A DNA stretch of 40,868 bases, taken from contig JAJDNE010000098.1 of the NCBI GenBank assembly GCA_022340825.1, positions 1-40,868 on the forward strand. The letters run 5' to 3'. The first letter of the stretch is position 1, and each line of letters opens with the position of its first letter. Positions 17,253-26,573 of this stretch are shown one piece after another. The stretch comes from Acidiferrobacterales bacterium (GTDB taxonomy: Bacteria > Pseudomonadota > Gammaproteobacteria > Acidiferrobacterales > JAJDNE01). The translations under genes and the position numbers were made by a program. The notes under the pieces were generated by a model that had not been told where the DNA came from, made no database searches, and saw only the letters and a program-made list of their open reading frames with translations.

Positions 17253-17563
17253 TCTACGAACGAGCAACAGTAGTCGGTCAGGCTAAGTGCCTTGATACGA
17301 AAGGTTGCATTGGCCTTGACCTCGAAGGTTTCCCCCGCCTTGATCCGATGCCATTCACTCTCGTCCGGTAACAGCACCTCGACTTCGCCGGACTGGATAT
17401 CCATGACTTCCTTCTTATCCGTTTCGAAACTGTATTCTCCTGGCTGGATAATACCGAGCGTCTTCACTTCCCCGCCCGGAAACCGGATTGTGCGGCTGGT
17501 AACGCCGCCATCGAAGTAGATATTGGCATTTCTCACCACTGACACGTTTTCGAACTCGCTCAT
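17249..17563 (-). CDS. ppnP: Pyrimidine/purine nucleoside phosphorylase PpnP
   Basis: A 104-residue cupin-fold protein of the DUF1255/YaiE family, which phosphorolyses several nucleosides to base and ribose-1-phosphate. Matching stretches are NIYFDGGVTSRTIRF, LGIIQPGEYSFETDKKEVM, SGEVEVLLPDESEW, GETFEVKANATFRIK and the C-terminal YCCSFVD. It is longer at the N-terminus than the E. coli protein as I recall it (about 94 residues). It follows rimO by 64 bp and overlaps the GNAT gene. Confidence 0.92.
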   Translation of the reverse strand: MSEFENVSVVRNANIYFDGGVTSRTIRFPGGEVKTLGIIQPGEYSFETDKKEVMDIQSGEVEVLLPDESEWHRIKAGETFEVKANATFRIKALSLTDYCCSFVD

Positions 17564-17627
17564 TTTTTCTGTTCCCTCATTCCTTCTCCTGCGCTGCGCG
17601 GATTAATTTTGCATACTTAAGTTTTTC

Positions 17628-18935
17628 CTAGATAAGTCTTGCGTAGAGGTCATGTTTGTCTGCAGCAACAATTTCCACCTCGGCAAAATCTCCTATTTCC
17701 AGTGACCCTGTATCATTTATATATACCAGGCCATCGATCTCGGGAGCGTCGGCCATCGAGCGCGCGATTGCACCTTCGGCGTCGATACTATCAACCAGCA
17801 CCATCTGCGTTGTCCCGATCTTGTTTTTAAGCTTCTGCCCAGAAATTGCTTCCTGCAATAACATCAGGCGCTCTAGCCGCGCTTCCCTGATCTCCGCTGG
17901 CACAGCATCAGCCAGCTCATTGGCGCGCGCGCCCTCCACCGGTGAATAGGCAAAACAACCAACACGGTCCAGCTGTGCCACGTCCAGAAATTCGAGCAGT
18001 TCCTCAAATTCCTGTTCGGTCTCGCCGGGAAAACCAACAATGAAGGTGGAACGAATGGTGATTTCGGGACAGATATCGCGCCAATGCCGAATCCGGGCCA
18101 GGTTGTCTTCGCCGCTGGCCGGGCGTTTCATGGCTTTCAGTATTCGGGCATTGGCATGTTGCAGCGGCACGTCGAGATACGGCAGGATTTTGCCTTCAGC
18201 CATAAGTGGAATCAGCTCATCAACGTGTGGGTAAGGGTAGACATAATGCAAACGGATCCATGCGCCAAGCGAACTCATGGCATCGGCCAGTTCGGTAATG
18301 CGCGTCTTCACCGGTCTACCATTCCAGAATCCGGTCTTGTATTTCACATCGACACCGTAAGCGCTGGTATCCTGGGAAATGATCAGGAGTTCCTTGACGC
18401 CGGCATTTACCAGGCTCTCTGCCTCGGACAATACGTCGCCCACCGGTCGGCTGACCAGCTTGCCACGCATACCCGGGATGATGCAGAACGTGCACTTGTG
18501 GTTGCAGCCTTCGGATATCTTCAGATACGCGTAGTGACGCGGTGTGAGTTTAATGCCACCGGGTGGCAATAAATCGGTATAAGGATCGTGCGGACGCGCG
18601 AGATGCTCATGCACCGCATCCATGACCTCGTCCAGCGCCTCGGGGCCACTCACCGCCAGCACGCCGGGATGCGTCTGCCGAACAATGTCGCCCTTGGCAC
18701 CCAGGCAACCGGTAACAATGACTTTGCCGTTTTCGGCCAGCGCCTCACCAATCGTATCCAGCGATTCCTCGACCGCATCATCAATAAAGCCGCAGGTATT
18801 CACGACCACCAGTTCGGCATCTTCGTAACTGGGTGTGATCTCGTAACCTTCAGCACGCAACTGACTGAGTATGCGCTCGGAATCAAACGTGGCCTTGGGA
18901 CAACCAAGACTGACAAAACCGACTCGTTTACTCAT
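17628..18935 (-). CDS. rimO: Ribosomal protein S12 methylthiotransferase RimO
   Basis: RimO adds a methylthio group to an Asp of ribosomal protein S12 using two iron-sulfur clusters. From ATG 18935 it is 435 residues. The N-terminal UPF0004 domain starts [20 protein letters not shown] with Cys12, Cys48 and Cys77 as cluster ligands. The radical-SAM motif is CNHKCTFC (Cys144, 148, 151), and a TRAM domain ends the protein ([16 protein letters not shown]). The upstream extension of the frame lies inside cca and is not coding. The ATG overlaps the cca stop by 8 nt. Confidence 0.97.
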   Translation of the reverse strand: MSKRVGFVSLGCPKATFDSERILSQLRAEGYEITPSYEDAELVVVNTCGFIDDAVEESLDTIGEALAENGKVIVTGCLGAKGDIVRQTHPGVLAVSGPEALDEVMDAVHEHLARPHDPYTDLLPPGGIKLTPRHYAYLKISEGCNHKCTFCIIPGMRGKLVSRPVGDVLSEAESLVNAGVKELLIISQDTSAYGVDVKYKTGFWNGRPVKTRITELADAMSSLGAWIRLHYVYPYPHVDELIPLMAEGKILPYLDVPLQHANARILKAMKRPASGEDNLARIRHWRDICPEITIRSTFIVGFPGETEQEFEELLEFLDVAQLDRVGCFAYSPVEGARANELADAVPAEIREARLERLMLLQEAISGQKLKNKIGTTQMVLVDSIDAEGAIARSMADAPEIDGLVYINDTGSLEIGDFAEVEIVAADKHDLYARLI

Positions 18936-20172
18936 CGTCGGTTTCCTTGAGCACTGCCTTGACTGCCTTGACTCGCGCCTCGTGTACGCGGTTGCCAATG
19001 GCTTCCCCGGTAAGACCGTCGGCCTGCGCCTCACGGGCGATTCCACCGCTATCGATACCATTTGCTGCCTCAAACACAGCGATAAATTTTTCAGCCTGAG
19101 GGTAGGGTTCATTTTCCATTCCCTGGCGGCCGCGCGAGTCCGCCTCGCAGGCGGTGACAAAGAGTGGCACGCGTTCCGGTCTCCGGAATGCATCCATTGC
19201 CTCAAGCACCTTGACCAGCGTCGTTGCCTTCAGCTCGTCAACACGATGACAGTCACCGTGGTAGCGTGCGGTCAGCACCGCCAGGTCGCGATATTCATTG
19301 GGTACTCGAGTGCGCTCGCATAACTGTTTTACCAGCTCGACCCCGAGCGCCTCGTGGTCATAGTGGTGCGGCCAGTTGGCCTCTGGGGTGACTCCCTTGC
19401 CGAGATCGTGCATCAGTGCCGCAAACCTTACGCGCGTGTCACTACTCAACACAGCGGCCTGATCCAGCACCATCATGGTGTGCACCCCGGTATCAACCTC
19501 GGCATGATGCTGCTCCGGTTGCGGGACGCCATAGAGCTGATCGATCTCCGGGAAGATTTTTGCCAGCGCACCGCAGCCACGAAGTACCTTGAAGAATTGT
19601 GAAGGTTGATCCGCCGCCAACGCGCCCTCCAGCTCCGCCCACACGCGCTCGGGCACGAGATAGTCGACTTCGCCATCGGCCACCATTTGCTTCATCAGTT
19701 TGTTGGTGCTGTGCGCGACGTGGAACCCCCACTTGGCATAACGCGCTGCAAACTTGGCAATTCGCAGTATGCGCACCGGGTCTTCACTAAACGCCTCCGA
19801 CACATGACGCAGCTTGCCATTAGCGAGATCGTCACTGCCGCCGAAAGGATCAATGATCTCTCCGGACTCATCTTCGGCCATGGCGTTGATAGTAAGGTCG
19901 CGTCGCCTGAGATCGTCTTCCAGCGTTACGTCGGGTGACGCATAAACTGTGAAGCCCTTGTAGCCATGACCGCTTTTGCGCTCGGTGCGGGCCAGTGCGT
20001 ATTCCTCTTTTGTCTGTGGATGCAGGAATACCGGAAAATCGGCACCTACCGGCTTGAAGCCCTGCGCCTCCATTTCTTCGGGCGTGGCACCAACCACAAC
20101 GAAGTCACGGTCCTTGACTTCAAGACCGAGTAATTTGTCGCGCACTGCGCCGCCTACCAGATAGGTTTTCAT
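18928..20172 (-). CDS. cca: Multifunctional CCA protein (tRNA nucleotidyltransferase)
   Basis: Cca builds or repairs the CCA end of tRNAs without a template. It is 414 residues from ATG 20172. The nucleotidyltransferase head has GGAVRD (8-13) and the catalytic DRD (Asp21, Asp23), then [11 protein letters not shown] and the [16 protein letters not shown] neck. The C-terminal half carries an HD phosphohydrolase domain ([11 protein letters not shown], with TARYHGDCH later), as in the E. coli enzyme, which also has phosphatase and phosphodiesterase activities. It is the first gene of the cca-rimO-ppnP run. Its start is only 14 bp from the annotated start of the divergent lipoprotein gene. Confidence 0.96.
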   Translation of the reverse strand: MKTYLVGGAVRDKLLGLEVKDRDFVVVGATPEEMEAQGFKPVGADFPVFLHPQTKEEYALARTERKSGHGYKGFTVYASPDVTLEDDLRRRDLTINAMAEDESGEIIDPFGGSDDLANGKLRHVSEAFSEDPVRILRIAKFAARYAKWGFHVAHSTNKLMKQMVADGEVDYLVPERVWAELEGALAADQPSQFFKVLRGCGALAKIFPEIDQLYGVPQPEQHHAEVDTGVHTMMVLDQAAVLSSDTRVRFAALMHDLGKGVTPEANWPHHYDHEALGVELVKQLCERTRVPNEYRDLAVLTARYHGDCHRVDELKATTLVKVLEAMDAFRRPERVPLFVTACEADSRGRQGMENEPYPQAEKFIAVFEAANGIDSGGIAREAQADGLTGEAIGNRVHEARVKAVKAVLKETDDE

Positions 20173-20186
20173 GGCATCATCGTAAT

Positions 20187-21263
20187 GTGGCAAGGGTGAT
20201 TAATAAAGTTCTGTTCTTGAGGGCCATATTCGCGGCGTCCCTGTCGGTGGCCGCCGCCTTCCTAGGTGGTTGTACGACCTATTACGGCCAGGCAATTGAC
20301 GGCCAACTCAGCATTCTCATGCACCGGCAACCAATCGCCAACGTCATTGCCGATCCTGCCACCTCGCCGGAACTCCAGCAGAAACTGGAGCAGGTGTTAC
20401 GCATGCGGCGCTTTGCGGTTGACGAGCTGCACTTGCCCGACAATGCCAGTTACACCAGCTATGTCGATCTGGAACGACCCTATGTTTTATGGAATGTTTT
20501 TGCGGCACCGGAATTTTCACTGACTCCACTGCAATGGTGCTTCCCGGTTGCCGGCTGTGTCAGTTATCGCGGCTATTTCAACGAGCAGGACGCCAACCGT
20601 TTTGCCGACAAACTTGCGCAAGACGGCAACGAAGTTTACGTGGCAGGCATCAGCGCCTATTCCACTCTCGGCTGGTTTCATGATCCATTACTGAGCACCA
20701 TGCTAGCCCGATCTGATGCGCGCCTGGCCGGCACCCTGTTTCATGAACTGGCGCATCAGCGCCTGTACGCCAAGGGCGACACCACTTTTAATGAGTCGTT
20801 TGCCACTACCGTTGAACTAGAAGGAGTACGCCGCTGGCTGGATCAAAACCACCAGTTTGACCAGTACCAGGAATACCAGAAAACGCTGCAGCGCAAATTG
20901 CAGTTCATCGAGCTGGTGCAAGGTGCCAGACAAAAGCTGAAGGTACTGTATGCATCCGATATCCCGGACCGGCAAAAGCGTGATAGCAAAAAACGGATAT
21001 TCGCCGAACTGAAGCAGGACTACCGGCGCCTGCGCGCCAAATGGGGAGGCTATCGGGGCTACGATGCCTGGTTCGCGCGTGATCTCAACAACGCCCACCT
21101 GGTACCGATTGGCAGCTACTACGACTATGTAGCAGCGTTCCAGACACTGCTAAACCAGCATCATGGCGACCTGATGGCGTTTTATATTAGTGCGGAAAAG
21201 CTGGCTGATCTAAACCCCGAGGCTCGCCGCGAGGCGCTCACCCGGTTGATGCCGAAGCGCTAG
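20187..21263 (+). CDS. Predicted lipoprotein aminopeptidase, DUF2265
   Basis: A 358-residue protein of the DUF2265 (COG4324, predicted aminopeptidase) family. A signal peptide with lipobox FLGGC (Cys29) suggests a membrane-anchored lipoprotein. The zinc-peptidase motif is HELAHQRLY (His186, Glu187, His190), and NESFATTVELEG about 15 residues later supplies the third ligand (Glu203). The start is uncertain: GTG 20187 has no good ribosome binding site, and GTG 20196 or TTG 20217 also leave a workable signal peptide. The stop codon shares CTAG with the convergent SDR gene. Confidence 0.85.
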   Translation: MARVINKVLFLRAIFAASLSVAAAFLGGCTTYYGQAIDGQLSILMHRQPIANVIADPATSPELQQKLEQVLRMRRFAVDELHLPDNASYTSYVDLERPYVLWNVFAAPEFSLTPLQWCFPVAGCVSYRGYFNEQDANRFADKLAQDGNEVYVAGISAYSTLGWFHDPLLSTMLARSDARLAGTLFHELAHQRLYAKGDTTFNESFATTVELEGVRRWLDQNHQFDQYQEYQKTLQRKLQFIELVQGARQKLKVLYASDIPDRQKRDSKKRIFAELKQDYRRLRAKWGGYRGYDAWFARDLNNAHLVPIGSYYDYVAAFQTLLNQHHGDLMAFYISAEKLADLNPEARREALTRLMPKR

Positions 21264-22201
21264 CGACCACGACGACGCGGGTGCTCGCGACGCTCATGTC
21301 CGAGGTAATGCGGTACCACGGCCTCGAGCTCGGTTAAGGTGATTGTAAACTCTTCCGGGAAGCCTCCCTTGCAACAACTGTCTTCACGCATGGACCGATA
21401 GTTGTCCAGGCTGATGGGCTTGCCCGGCAGGATCTCTCCCACCAGCGCCTGCAGTTTGGACAGGCCGTCATTCAGCGGGACAACGTGGCAACGCCTGTGC
21501 GTGACCTCTGCGATGTACTTTACCAGTTCCCGGAGCGTGTAAACCCTGGGCCCGCACAACTCATAGCGCTTGCCGTAGGTGTGGTAGTTGCCAATTGCCT
21601 GAACAAAGACCTCGGCGACGTCTTCGACATAAATCGGCTGAAATCTTGCATTGGGGCAAGCCAACGGAAGCACGCCGGGCGCCAGCTTGATCAATTGTGC
21701 AAATCGGTTGGTAAAGCTGTCGCGCGGACCGAAGATCACCGACGGACGAAAGCTGGTGACATTAACCTTTTGCCCGGCCATTTGATGTACGCGGTCCTCG
21801 CCCGTACCTTTGGTTCTAAGGTACTCACTGGGACCGCCATTGGAGGCCTTGAGTGCACTCATGTGCAACAGGCGTGGAACATGCTGGTTCTTGCACGCAT
21901 CGGCAACGTAGGCTGGCAATATCGCATGCGCCTTCTCGAACGTAGGTTTGCCGCGAAACTCGTTAAGTATGCCGACGAGATTGATCACGACATCCATGCC
22001 TTTGAATTCCTGATTCAGAAATGACTGGTCGTAGATGTCGCCCTCGATCAGGCTCACGGTTGGCAGCACCAGCATTGACCGGTGCGGTTCACGGCTGCGC
22101 GTTAGAATCTTGATCCGATGGCCCTGATCCGCGAGCCGGTCAGTGATGCTATGGCCGACAAAGCCGGTGCCCCCGAGTATGCAGATATTCAGTTTTGACA
22201 T
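21260..22201 (-). CDS. NDUFA9-like atypical SDR (NAD-binding epimerase fold)
   Basis: A 313-residue Rossmann-fold protein of the complex I NDUFA9-like subfamily. The nucleotide-binding motif is ILGGTGFVGHSITDRL (about 8-23), followed by LTRSREPHRSM, INLVGILNE, LLHMSALKAS and SEYLRTKGTGE, where the usual YxxxK is reduced to Y-x-x-x-K-like spacing. RPSVIFGPRDSF and FQPIYVEDVAEVF are also typical. The role of the bacterial proteins is not settled; quinone-related and envelope stress roles have been proposed for relatives. It lies 119 bp downstream of slt. Confidence 0.85.
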   Translation of the reverse strand: MSKLNICILGGTGFVGHSITDRLADQGHRIKILTRSREPHRSMLVLPTVSLIEGDIYDQSFLNQEFKGMDVVINLVGILNEFRGKPTFEKAHAILPAYVADACKNQHVPRLLHMSALKASNGGPSEYLRTKGTGEDRVHQMAGQKVNVTSFRPSVIFGPRDSFTNRFAQLIKLAPGVLPLACPNARFQPIYVEDVAEVFVQAIGNYHTYGKRYELCGPRVYTLRELVKYIAEVTHRRCHVVPLNDGLSKLQALVGEILPGKPISLDNYRSMREDSCCKGGFPEEFTITLTELEAVVPHYLGHERREHPRRRGR

Positions 22202-22320
22202 GATGCTTTCTTTGCAGGCGGTCCGACGAAGCCGCTGGCGGCCAGTGTTAAAAAATAAGGATTCTGTTAGTGCTGCGCGATTTTGCGTGATCCGAGCACA
22301 TTGTCAAGCGGGGCTGCAAC

Positions 22321-24273
22321 CTAGCGAGTCTGAGTAATTCTCGGGCTGATTGATTCCATGCGCGACTTCAGCGGCGTGGGAGCGAGCTCCAATCGGTGTT
22401 CGTAGATCGTGGTAAAGCCCATCACGTTTTTAACGTAGTTCCGGGTTTCATTAAATGGAATGGAATCCACCCAGACGTCAGCCGACATGGCGTTGTCCGT
22501 TGGCAGCCACTGTTTTACCCGATGTGACCCGGCATTATAGGCAGCGGTGGCCAGCACCTGGTTATCCTGATTCCGGTGCAACACCGTTTTCAGGTGATAC
22601 GAACCCAGGCGCAGGTTGTTATCAATATCCAGTATCGCCTGGCGGCTGTGAATGTTGAGACGCAATTGACGCGCGGTAGCGCGACCCGTTCGTGGCATGA
22701 GTTGCATCAGGCCCAGCGCACCGGCACCGGAACGCGCATCGGTAACAAAGGCGCTTTCCTGACGCATCACACCGTATATCCAGCCCGGATCAACACCGCT
22801 CCGTTGTGCATTCATTTCAACCTTGTCCCGATAGAGTATCGGGAAACGTAGATCAAGATCGTCCAGGTGACCGCTCTTGCTCACGGTATAAAGTGCGCGG
22901 TCATACCAGCCCCATTGTTGCGCCGCGACTGCCGCAGCCTGCAGTTCACGTTTGTTCATATGCTGAATCACCCAGAACCACTGCCGTCGCGCCGATACCA
23001 CCTGACCGACACTGAATAATTCCTGCGCAATCTGCATTTCCGGGCGCGCCAGCATTTCGCCCAGCTCTTTCGGGGTAACCTGCACCGCACGGTGCTGCAT
23101 GGAATACGGTGCGCCAACGCGATCAGCAGCGAGAAACCCGTAGTAGCTGCGCTCCTTTGCCAGATCGGAATACAAATCCCAGGCGGCATCTTCGTCACCG
23201 GTCTTCTCGGCGATCCGTGCCTGCCAGTAGCGCCACTCATCTTCTTCCAGTTCGTCCTGCTTCAGCGCCGCGATGAATTCCCTTGCTGTCTCCCAGTCGC
23301 CGGCACGCATGGCTGCGCGAATTCGCCAGTAGTACAACTCGCGATCCTCGGCATCGGCGGAAACGGCTGATAACCAGTCAACCGCCTGCGGCAGATGCCG
23401 TTGCGCAGCAAGAATGCCGACATAGCGCAATACGTAGTTTTCGTCTTCGCCAAAAAAGCGGTGCTCCTGCTTCAGTTTCTGCCACTGTTCCATGGCCGCT
23501 TCAGGATCCCGGTATGCCAGACGAACGACCGCGTGGTTCGCCACCATGCGTGCGATAGGTTTATCGATTTTGTAATTGGCCAGTTCCAGCTCTTTCGCCG
23601 GCTGACGGTGTGCACGCACCCAGCGCTCCACCCACTTTCGGTCTTCTGGCGGCAGCTGGTAGGAAAGTTCACGTGCAAGGCTCAGCTGTCTACGCTGCAT
23701 TGCCAGCTTGATACGGGCAATCACGAGGTCACGCGTCATGTGCCCCGCCTGTCGCCACTTGTCAAACACCGGGTTGCATGAGCCCGGCAATCGTTTGCCG
23801 GTTAACCACAGCGCCTCGACTTCGGTCATCAGTGCCGCCTGATCCTGGTTGGCGGAATCCAGCAATTGATTCAGTCGATAGCAGTAGAGCTGCTTGTCTT
23901 TGGGATATTCGCGATATTCCTGCAGGAACAGCTTCCAGTCGCCCTGGCGGGCCAGATAATGCAACCAGCGCTGCCGCAGGTGCTCGCTGGTAACGCTATG
24001 GCGATTTCTTTCAAGATAATCGCGTAAACTGTCAACTGGTGTGCTGGCAATACGCGTCTTCAGGTATTCGAATTCGAGATGTCCACGCAGCACATAGTCC
24101 TGCAGTGTGGCATGCAGTGCCTGATATTTGCTGATCTGACCACTGCGGACTGCGGCCAGTGCATCGAGATAAACACGTCGTTGCGCCTCGAGATTTGCAT
24201 TGGCAGCAAAAAGCGGTTCACTGGCTGCGATACCCAGCACAAGGATGAAACCAAAATACAAACGCGTAATCAT
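22321..24273 (-). CDS. slt: Soluble lytic murein transglycosylase (Slt70 type)
   Basis: A periplasmic enzyme that cleaves peptidoglycan glycan chains to 1,6-anhydro ends. From ATG 24273 it is 650 residues with a signal peptide (ITRLYFGFILVLGIAASEP, cleavage near LFA-AN). A long helical superhelix (the doughnut of Slt70) fills about 30-480. The catalytic domain has VMRQESAFVTDARS (Glu506), GAGALGLMQLMPRTG and TAAYNAGSHRVKQWL. A promoter candidate with an inverted repeat lies just upstream (24281-24320). The SDR gene at 21260 follows. Confidence 0.95.
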   Translation of the reverse strand: MITRLYFGFILVLGIAASEPLFAANANLEAQRRVYLDALAAVRSGQISKYQALHATLQDYVLRGHLEFEYLKTRIASTPVDSLRDYLERNRHSVTSEHLRQRWLHYLARQGDWKLFLQEYREYPKDKQLYCYRLNQLLDSANQDQAALMTEVEALWLTGKRLPGSCNPVFDKWRQAGHMTRDLVIARIKLAMQRRQLSLARELSYQLPPEDRKWVERWVRAHRQPAKELELANYKIDKPIARMVANHAVVRLAYRDPEAAMEQWQKLKQEHRFFGEDENYVLRYVGILAAQRHLPQAVDWLSAVSADAEDRELYYWRIRAAMRAGDWETAREFIAALKQDELEEDEWRYWQARIAEKTGDEDAAWDLYSDLAKERSYYGFLAADRVGAPYSMQHRAVQVTPKELGEMLARPEMQIAQELFSVGQVVSARRQWFWVIQHMNKRELQAAAVAAQQWGWYDRALYTVSKSGHLDDLDLRFPILYRDKVEMNAQRSGVDPGWIYGVMRQESAFVTDARSGAGALGLMQLMPRTGRATARQLRLNIHSRQAILDIDNNLRLGSYHLKTVLHRNQDNQVLATAAYNAGSHRVKQWLPTDNAMSADVWVDSIPFNETRNYVKNVMGFTTIYEHRLELAPTPLKSRMESISPRITQTR

Positions 24274-24280
24274 AATAAGT

Positions 24281-24300
24281 AAGTATAGATGACTATACTT
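24281..24300. promoter_or_regulatory. Inverted repeat in the slt/ALDH divergent region
   Basis: AAGTATAG-ATGA-CTATACTT, a perfect 8-bp inverted repeat with a 4-bp centre, lies 8 bp upstream of the slt ATG and 37 bp upstream of the aldehyde dehydrogenase ATG. It covers the -10 hexamer of the slt promoter candidate, so it has the position of an operator. Confidence 0.5.
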
Positions 24301-24320
24301 GGCAATAAATCCCATAACAA
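24292..24320 (-). promoter_or_regulatory. Putative slt promoter
   Basis: On the minus strand TTGTTA (24315-24320) and TATAGT (24292-24297) are 17 nt apart. The -10 hexamer lies within the inverted repeat at 24281-24300. The leader would be very short (about 10-15 nt). Confidence 0.5.
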
Positions 24321-24336
24321 ATAAAGGAGTCAAACC

Positions 24337-25701
24337 ATGGCAATGGAGACCCTGAATCCTGCGACCGGCGCAATTATTCAGTCCTTCAACACCTGGGGTG
24401 ATGAAGAACTGGAAGCCGCACTGCAGCAGGTTGCCGACACATCGCCTGGTTGGCGCGAAACCACATTTGCCGAGCGTGCCACCCTGATGCGCAAGGCGGC
24501 AACCGTGCTACGCGACAAGGCTGCGCACTATGCAGGCCTGATCACGCTTGAGATGGGCAAACCCGTCAAGGAAGCCAGGGGCGAAATCGAAAAATGTGCC
24601 TGGGTGTGCGACTACTACGCTGAGCATGCTGAAACCTTTCTCGCGGACGAGGCCATCGAGTCAGACGCCGGCAAGAGTTACATTGCGTATCTGCCCCTGG
24701 GTACCGTGCTCGCAGTGATGCCGTGGAACTTTCCGTTCTGGCAGGTATTCCGCTTTGCAGCGCCGGGGCTCATGGCCGGCAACACCGGCGTACTCAAGCA
24801 TGCCTCCAATGTGCCGCAGTGTGCGCTGGCCATAGAAGAAATATTTCGGGAGGCCGGCTTTCCTGTCGGTGCCTTCCGCACCTTAATGATCTCCGCCTCA
24901 CAGGTAAAAGGCGTGATCGAGGATCCGAGGGTCCATGCTGTTACCCTTACCGGAAGTGAGCCAGCCGGACGGCAGGTAGCGGCAGCGGCCGGTAATGCAA
25001 TCAAGAAATCTGTACTGGAACTTGGGGGTTCTGACGCCTTTGTTGTACTGGACGACGCCGACCTCGATGCGGCGGCGTCAGTCGGCGTCAGCTCGCGCTT
25101 CCTCAACAATGGCCAGAGTTGTATCGCGGCCAAGCGCTTTATTGTTGTCGACGCCATTGCGGAAGAGTTTGTTCAGCGTTTCCGAAAAATTATTGAAAGC
25201 CTGAAAGTTGGTGACCCCGCCCTCGAGGATACTGACATCGGGCCCATGTCCCGCGAGGACCTGCGCAATGAGCTACACAAGCAGGTTCAGGATTCGATTG
25301 CACAGGGCGCCACGGCGGTACTCGGTTGCGAACCCATGCAGGGTGCGGGCGCCTACTACCAGCCGTCGATACTGGACAACGTCGTACCGGGAATTCGTGC
25401 CTACGAAGAAGAGTTGTTTGGACCGGTTGCAATCATCCTGCGTGCCAGGGATGAGGAGGATGCCTTGCACATCGCCAACGACAGTCGCTTTGGCCTCGGC
25501 GGCAGTGTCTGGACAGAAGACAGCGCCCGGGGTGAACGCTTCGCACGACGCATGCAGTCCGGCTCCACCTTTGTTAACGGGCTGGTAAAAAGTGATCCAC
25601 GTCTGCCCTTCGGTGGCATCAAGGCGTCAGGCTACGGTCGCGAACTTTCCACTCATGGCATCCGCGAGTTTGTAAACGCCAAGACGATCTGGATCAGGTA
25701 G
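24337..25701 (+). CDS. NAD(P)-dependent succinate-semialdehyde dehydrogenase-like ALDH
   Basis: A 454-residue aldehyde dehydrogenase, resembling the Sad/YneI group that oxidises succinate semialdehyde. The cofactor region is MPWNFPFWQVFRFAAPGL (about 128-145), the general base Glu228 lies in VLELGGSDAFVV and the nucleophile Cys262 in NNGQSCIAAKR; EELFGPVAI and LPFGGIKASGYGREL are also present. It is shorter at the N-terminus than most ALDHs, as is usual in this group. AAAGGAG 7 bases before the ATG is a strong ribosome binding site. It stands alone, divergent from slt. Exact substrate is inferred. Confidence 0.88.
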   Translation: MAMETLNPATGAIIQSFNTWGDEELEAALQQVADTSPGWRETTFAERATLMRKAATVLRDKAAHYAGLITLEMGKPVKEARGEIEKCAWVCDYYAEHAETFLADEAIESDAGKSYIAYLPLGTVLAVMPWNFPFWQVFRFAAPGLMAGNTGVLKHASNVPQCALAIEEIFREAGFPVGAFRTLMISASQVKGVIEDPRVHAVTLTGSEPAGRQVAAAAGNAIKKSVLELGGSDAFVVLDDADLDAAASVGVSSRFLNNGQSCIAAKRFIVVDAIAEEFVQRFRKIIESLKVGDPALEDTDIGPMSREDLRNELHKQVQDSIAQGATAVLGCEPMQGAGAYYQPSILDNVVPGIRAYEEELFGPVAIILRARDEEDALHIANDSRFGLGGSVWTEDSARGERFARRMQSGSTFVNGLVKSDPRLPFGGIKASGYGRELSTHGIREFVNAKTIWIR

Positions 25702-25730
25702 CAGCGGTCAGCAACGCGACGGTTACTTGC

Positions 25731-26525
25731 TCAGGATGTCGCCCGACTAGCACGACGATAGGTCCAGAACAGGACACCGGCGCCCACCAGTATCATCGGC
25801 GTGCTGTACACCTGTCCCATGGTCAGCCAGCCAAACGCCAGATAGCCCAGGTGTGCATCCGGCTGGCGATAGAATTCGACGAAAAACCTGAAGCATCCGT
25901 AGAGCAGAACGAACAATGCCGATACCGCCAGCGCTGGCCGTGGGCGGGACGAAAACCACCAGAGCACGGCAAACATCACAAGCCCTTCAAGCGCCATCTC
26001 GTAAAGCTGCGAAGGATGGCGAGGTAACGGGCCGCCGGTGCGAAACACCATGGCCCAGGGCACATCAGTCACGCGGCCCCACAATTCCTGGTTGATAAAA
26101 TTGCCCAGCCTGACCGAAGCGATACCCAGCGGCACCAGCGGCGCCTGAAAGTCCAGCACCGTTGACCAGGAACGATTGGTAGTACGTGCGTACCACCACA
26201 TGGCGATAATTACCCCCAGCAAGCCGCCATGAAACGACATGCCTCCCTGCCACACGTAAAAGATCTCGAGCGGATGGTGTAAATAATAAACCGGTTTGTA
26301 CAACAGGACGTAACCGATGCGACCACCGAGGATGACGCCAAAGGCGCCGGTCAGTATCAGGTCGCCGACTTCTTCCGGCTTCCAGCCACTGCTTGGCTGG
26401 CGTGCTCGCCAAACGCCCAGGGCCCAGGCTGAAGCAAACGCAACGACGTAGGTCAGGCCATACCAGTGAATTTTTAATGGGCCAAGGCTGATGGCAACCG
26501 GATCAATGACGGGGGCGTAAATCAT
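25731..26525 (-). CDS. lgt: Prolipoprotein diacylglyceryl transferase
   Basis: Lgt transfers diacylglycerol from phosphatidylglycerol to the lipobox cysteine of prolipoproteins. It has 264 residues and about seven membrane helices. The family motifs are IHWYGLTYVVAF (about 19-30), GGRIGYVLLY, the substrate loop GGMSFHGGLLG, the PLGIASVRLGNFINQELWGR signature and HPSQLYEMALEGL. It is 48 bp downstream of an ArnT-like gene on the same strand and convergent with the aldehyde dehydrogenase gene. It probably serves the lipoproteins encoded in this window. Confidence 0.97.
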   Translation of the reverse strand: MIYAPVIDPVAISLGPLKIHWYGLTYVVAFASAWALGVWRARQPSSGWKPEEVGDLILTGAFGVILGGRIGYVLLYKPVYYLHHPLEIFYVWQGGMSFHGGLLGVIIAMWWYARTTNRSWSTVLDFQAPLVPLGIASVRLGNFINQELWGRVTDVPWAMVFRTGGPLPRHPSQLYEMALEGLVMFAVLWWFSSRPRPALAVSALFVLLYGCFRFFVEFYRQPDAHLGYLAFGWLTMGQVYSTPMILVGAGVLFWTYRRASRATS

Positions 26526-26573
26526 GGTGGCGAATTATGACTGATGCCGCTAACACGCACCAGCAAGACAGCA

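Noticed and set aside
17249-17267. TTG 17267 as the GNAT start
   Set aside because: TTG 17252 overlaps the ppnP stop as TTGA, the more usual coupling; neither has a strong ribosome binding site.
21260-21263. Shared CTAG stop codons of convergent genes
   Set aside because: A neat arrangement but common in compact genomes; no function implied.
24281-24300. TrpR operator near slt
   Set aside because: The half sites lack the CTAG core of the Trp operator, and no trpR gene is present.
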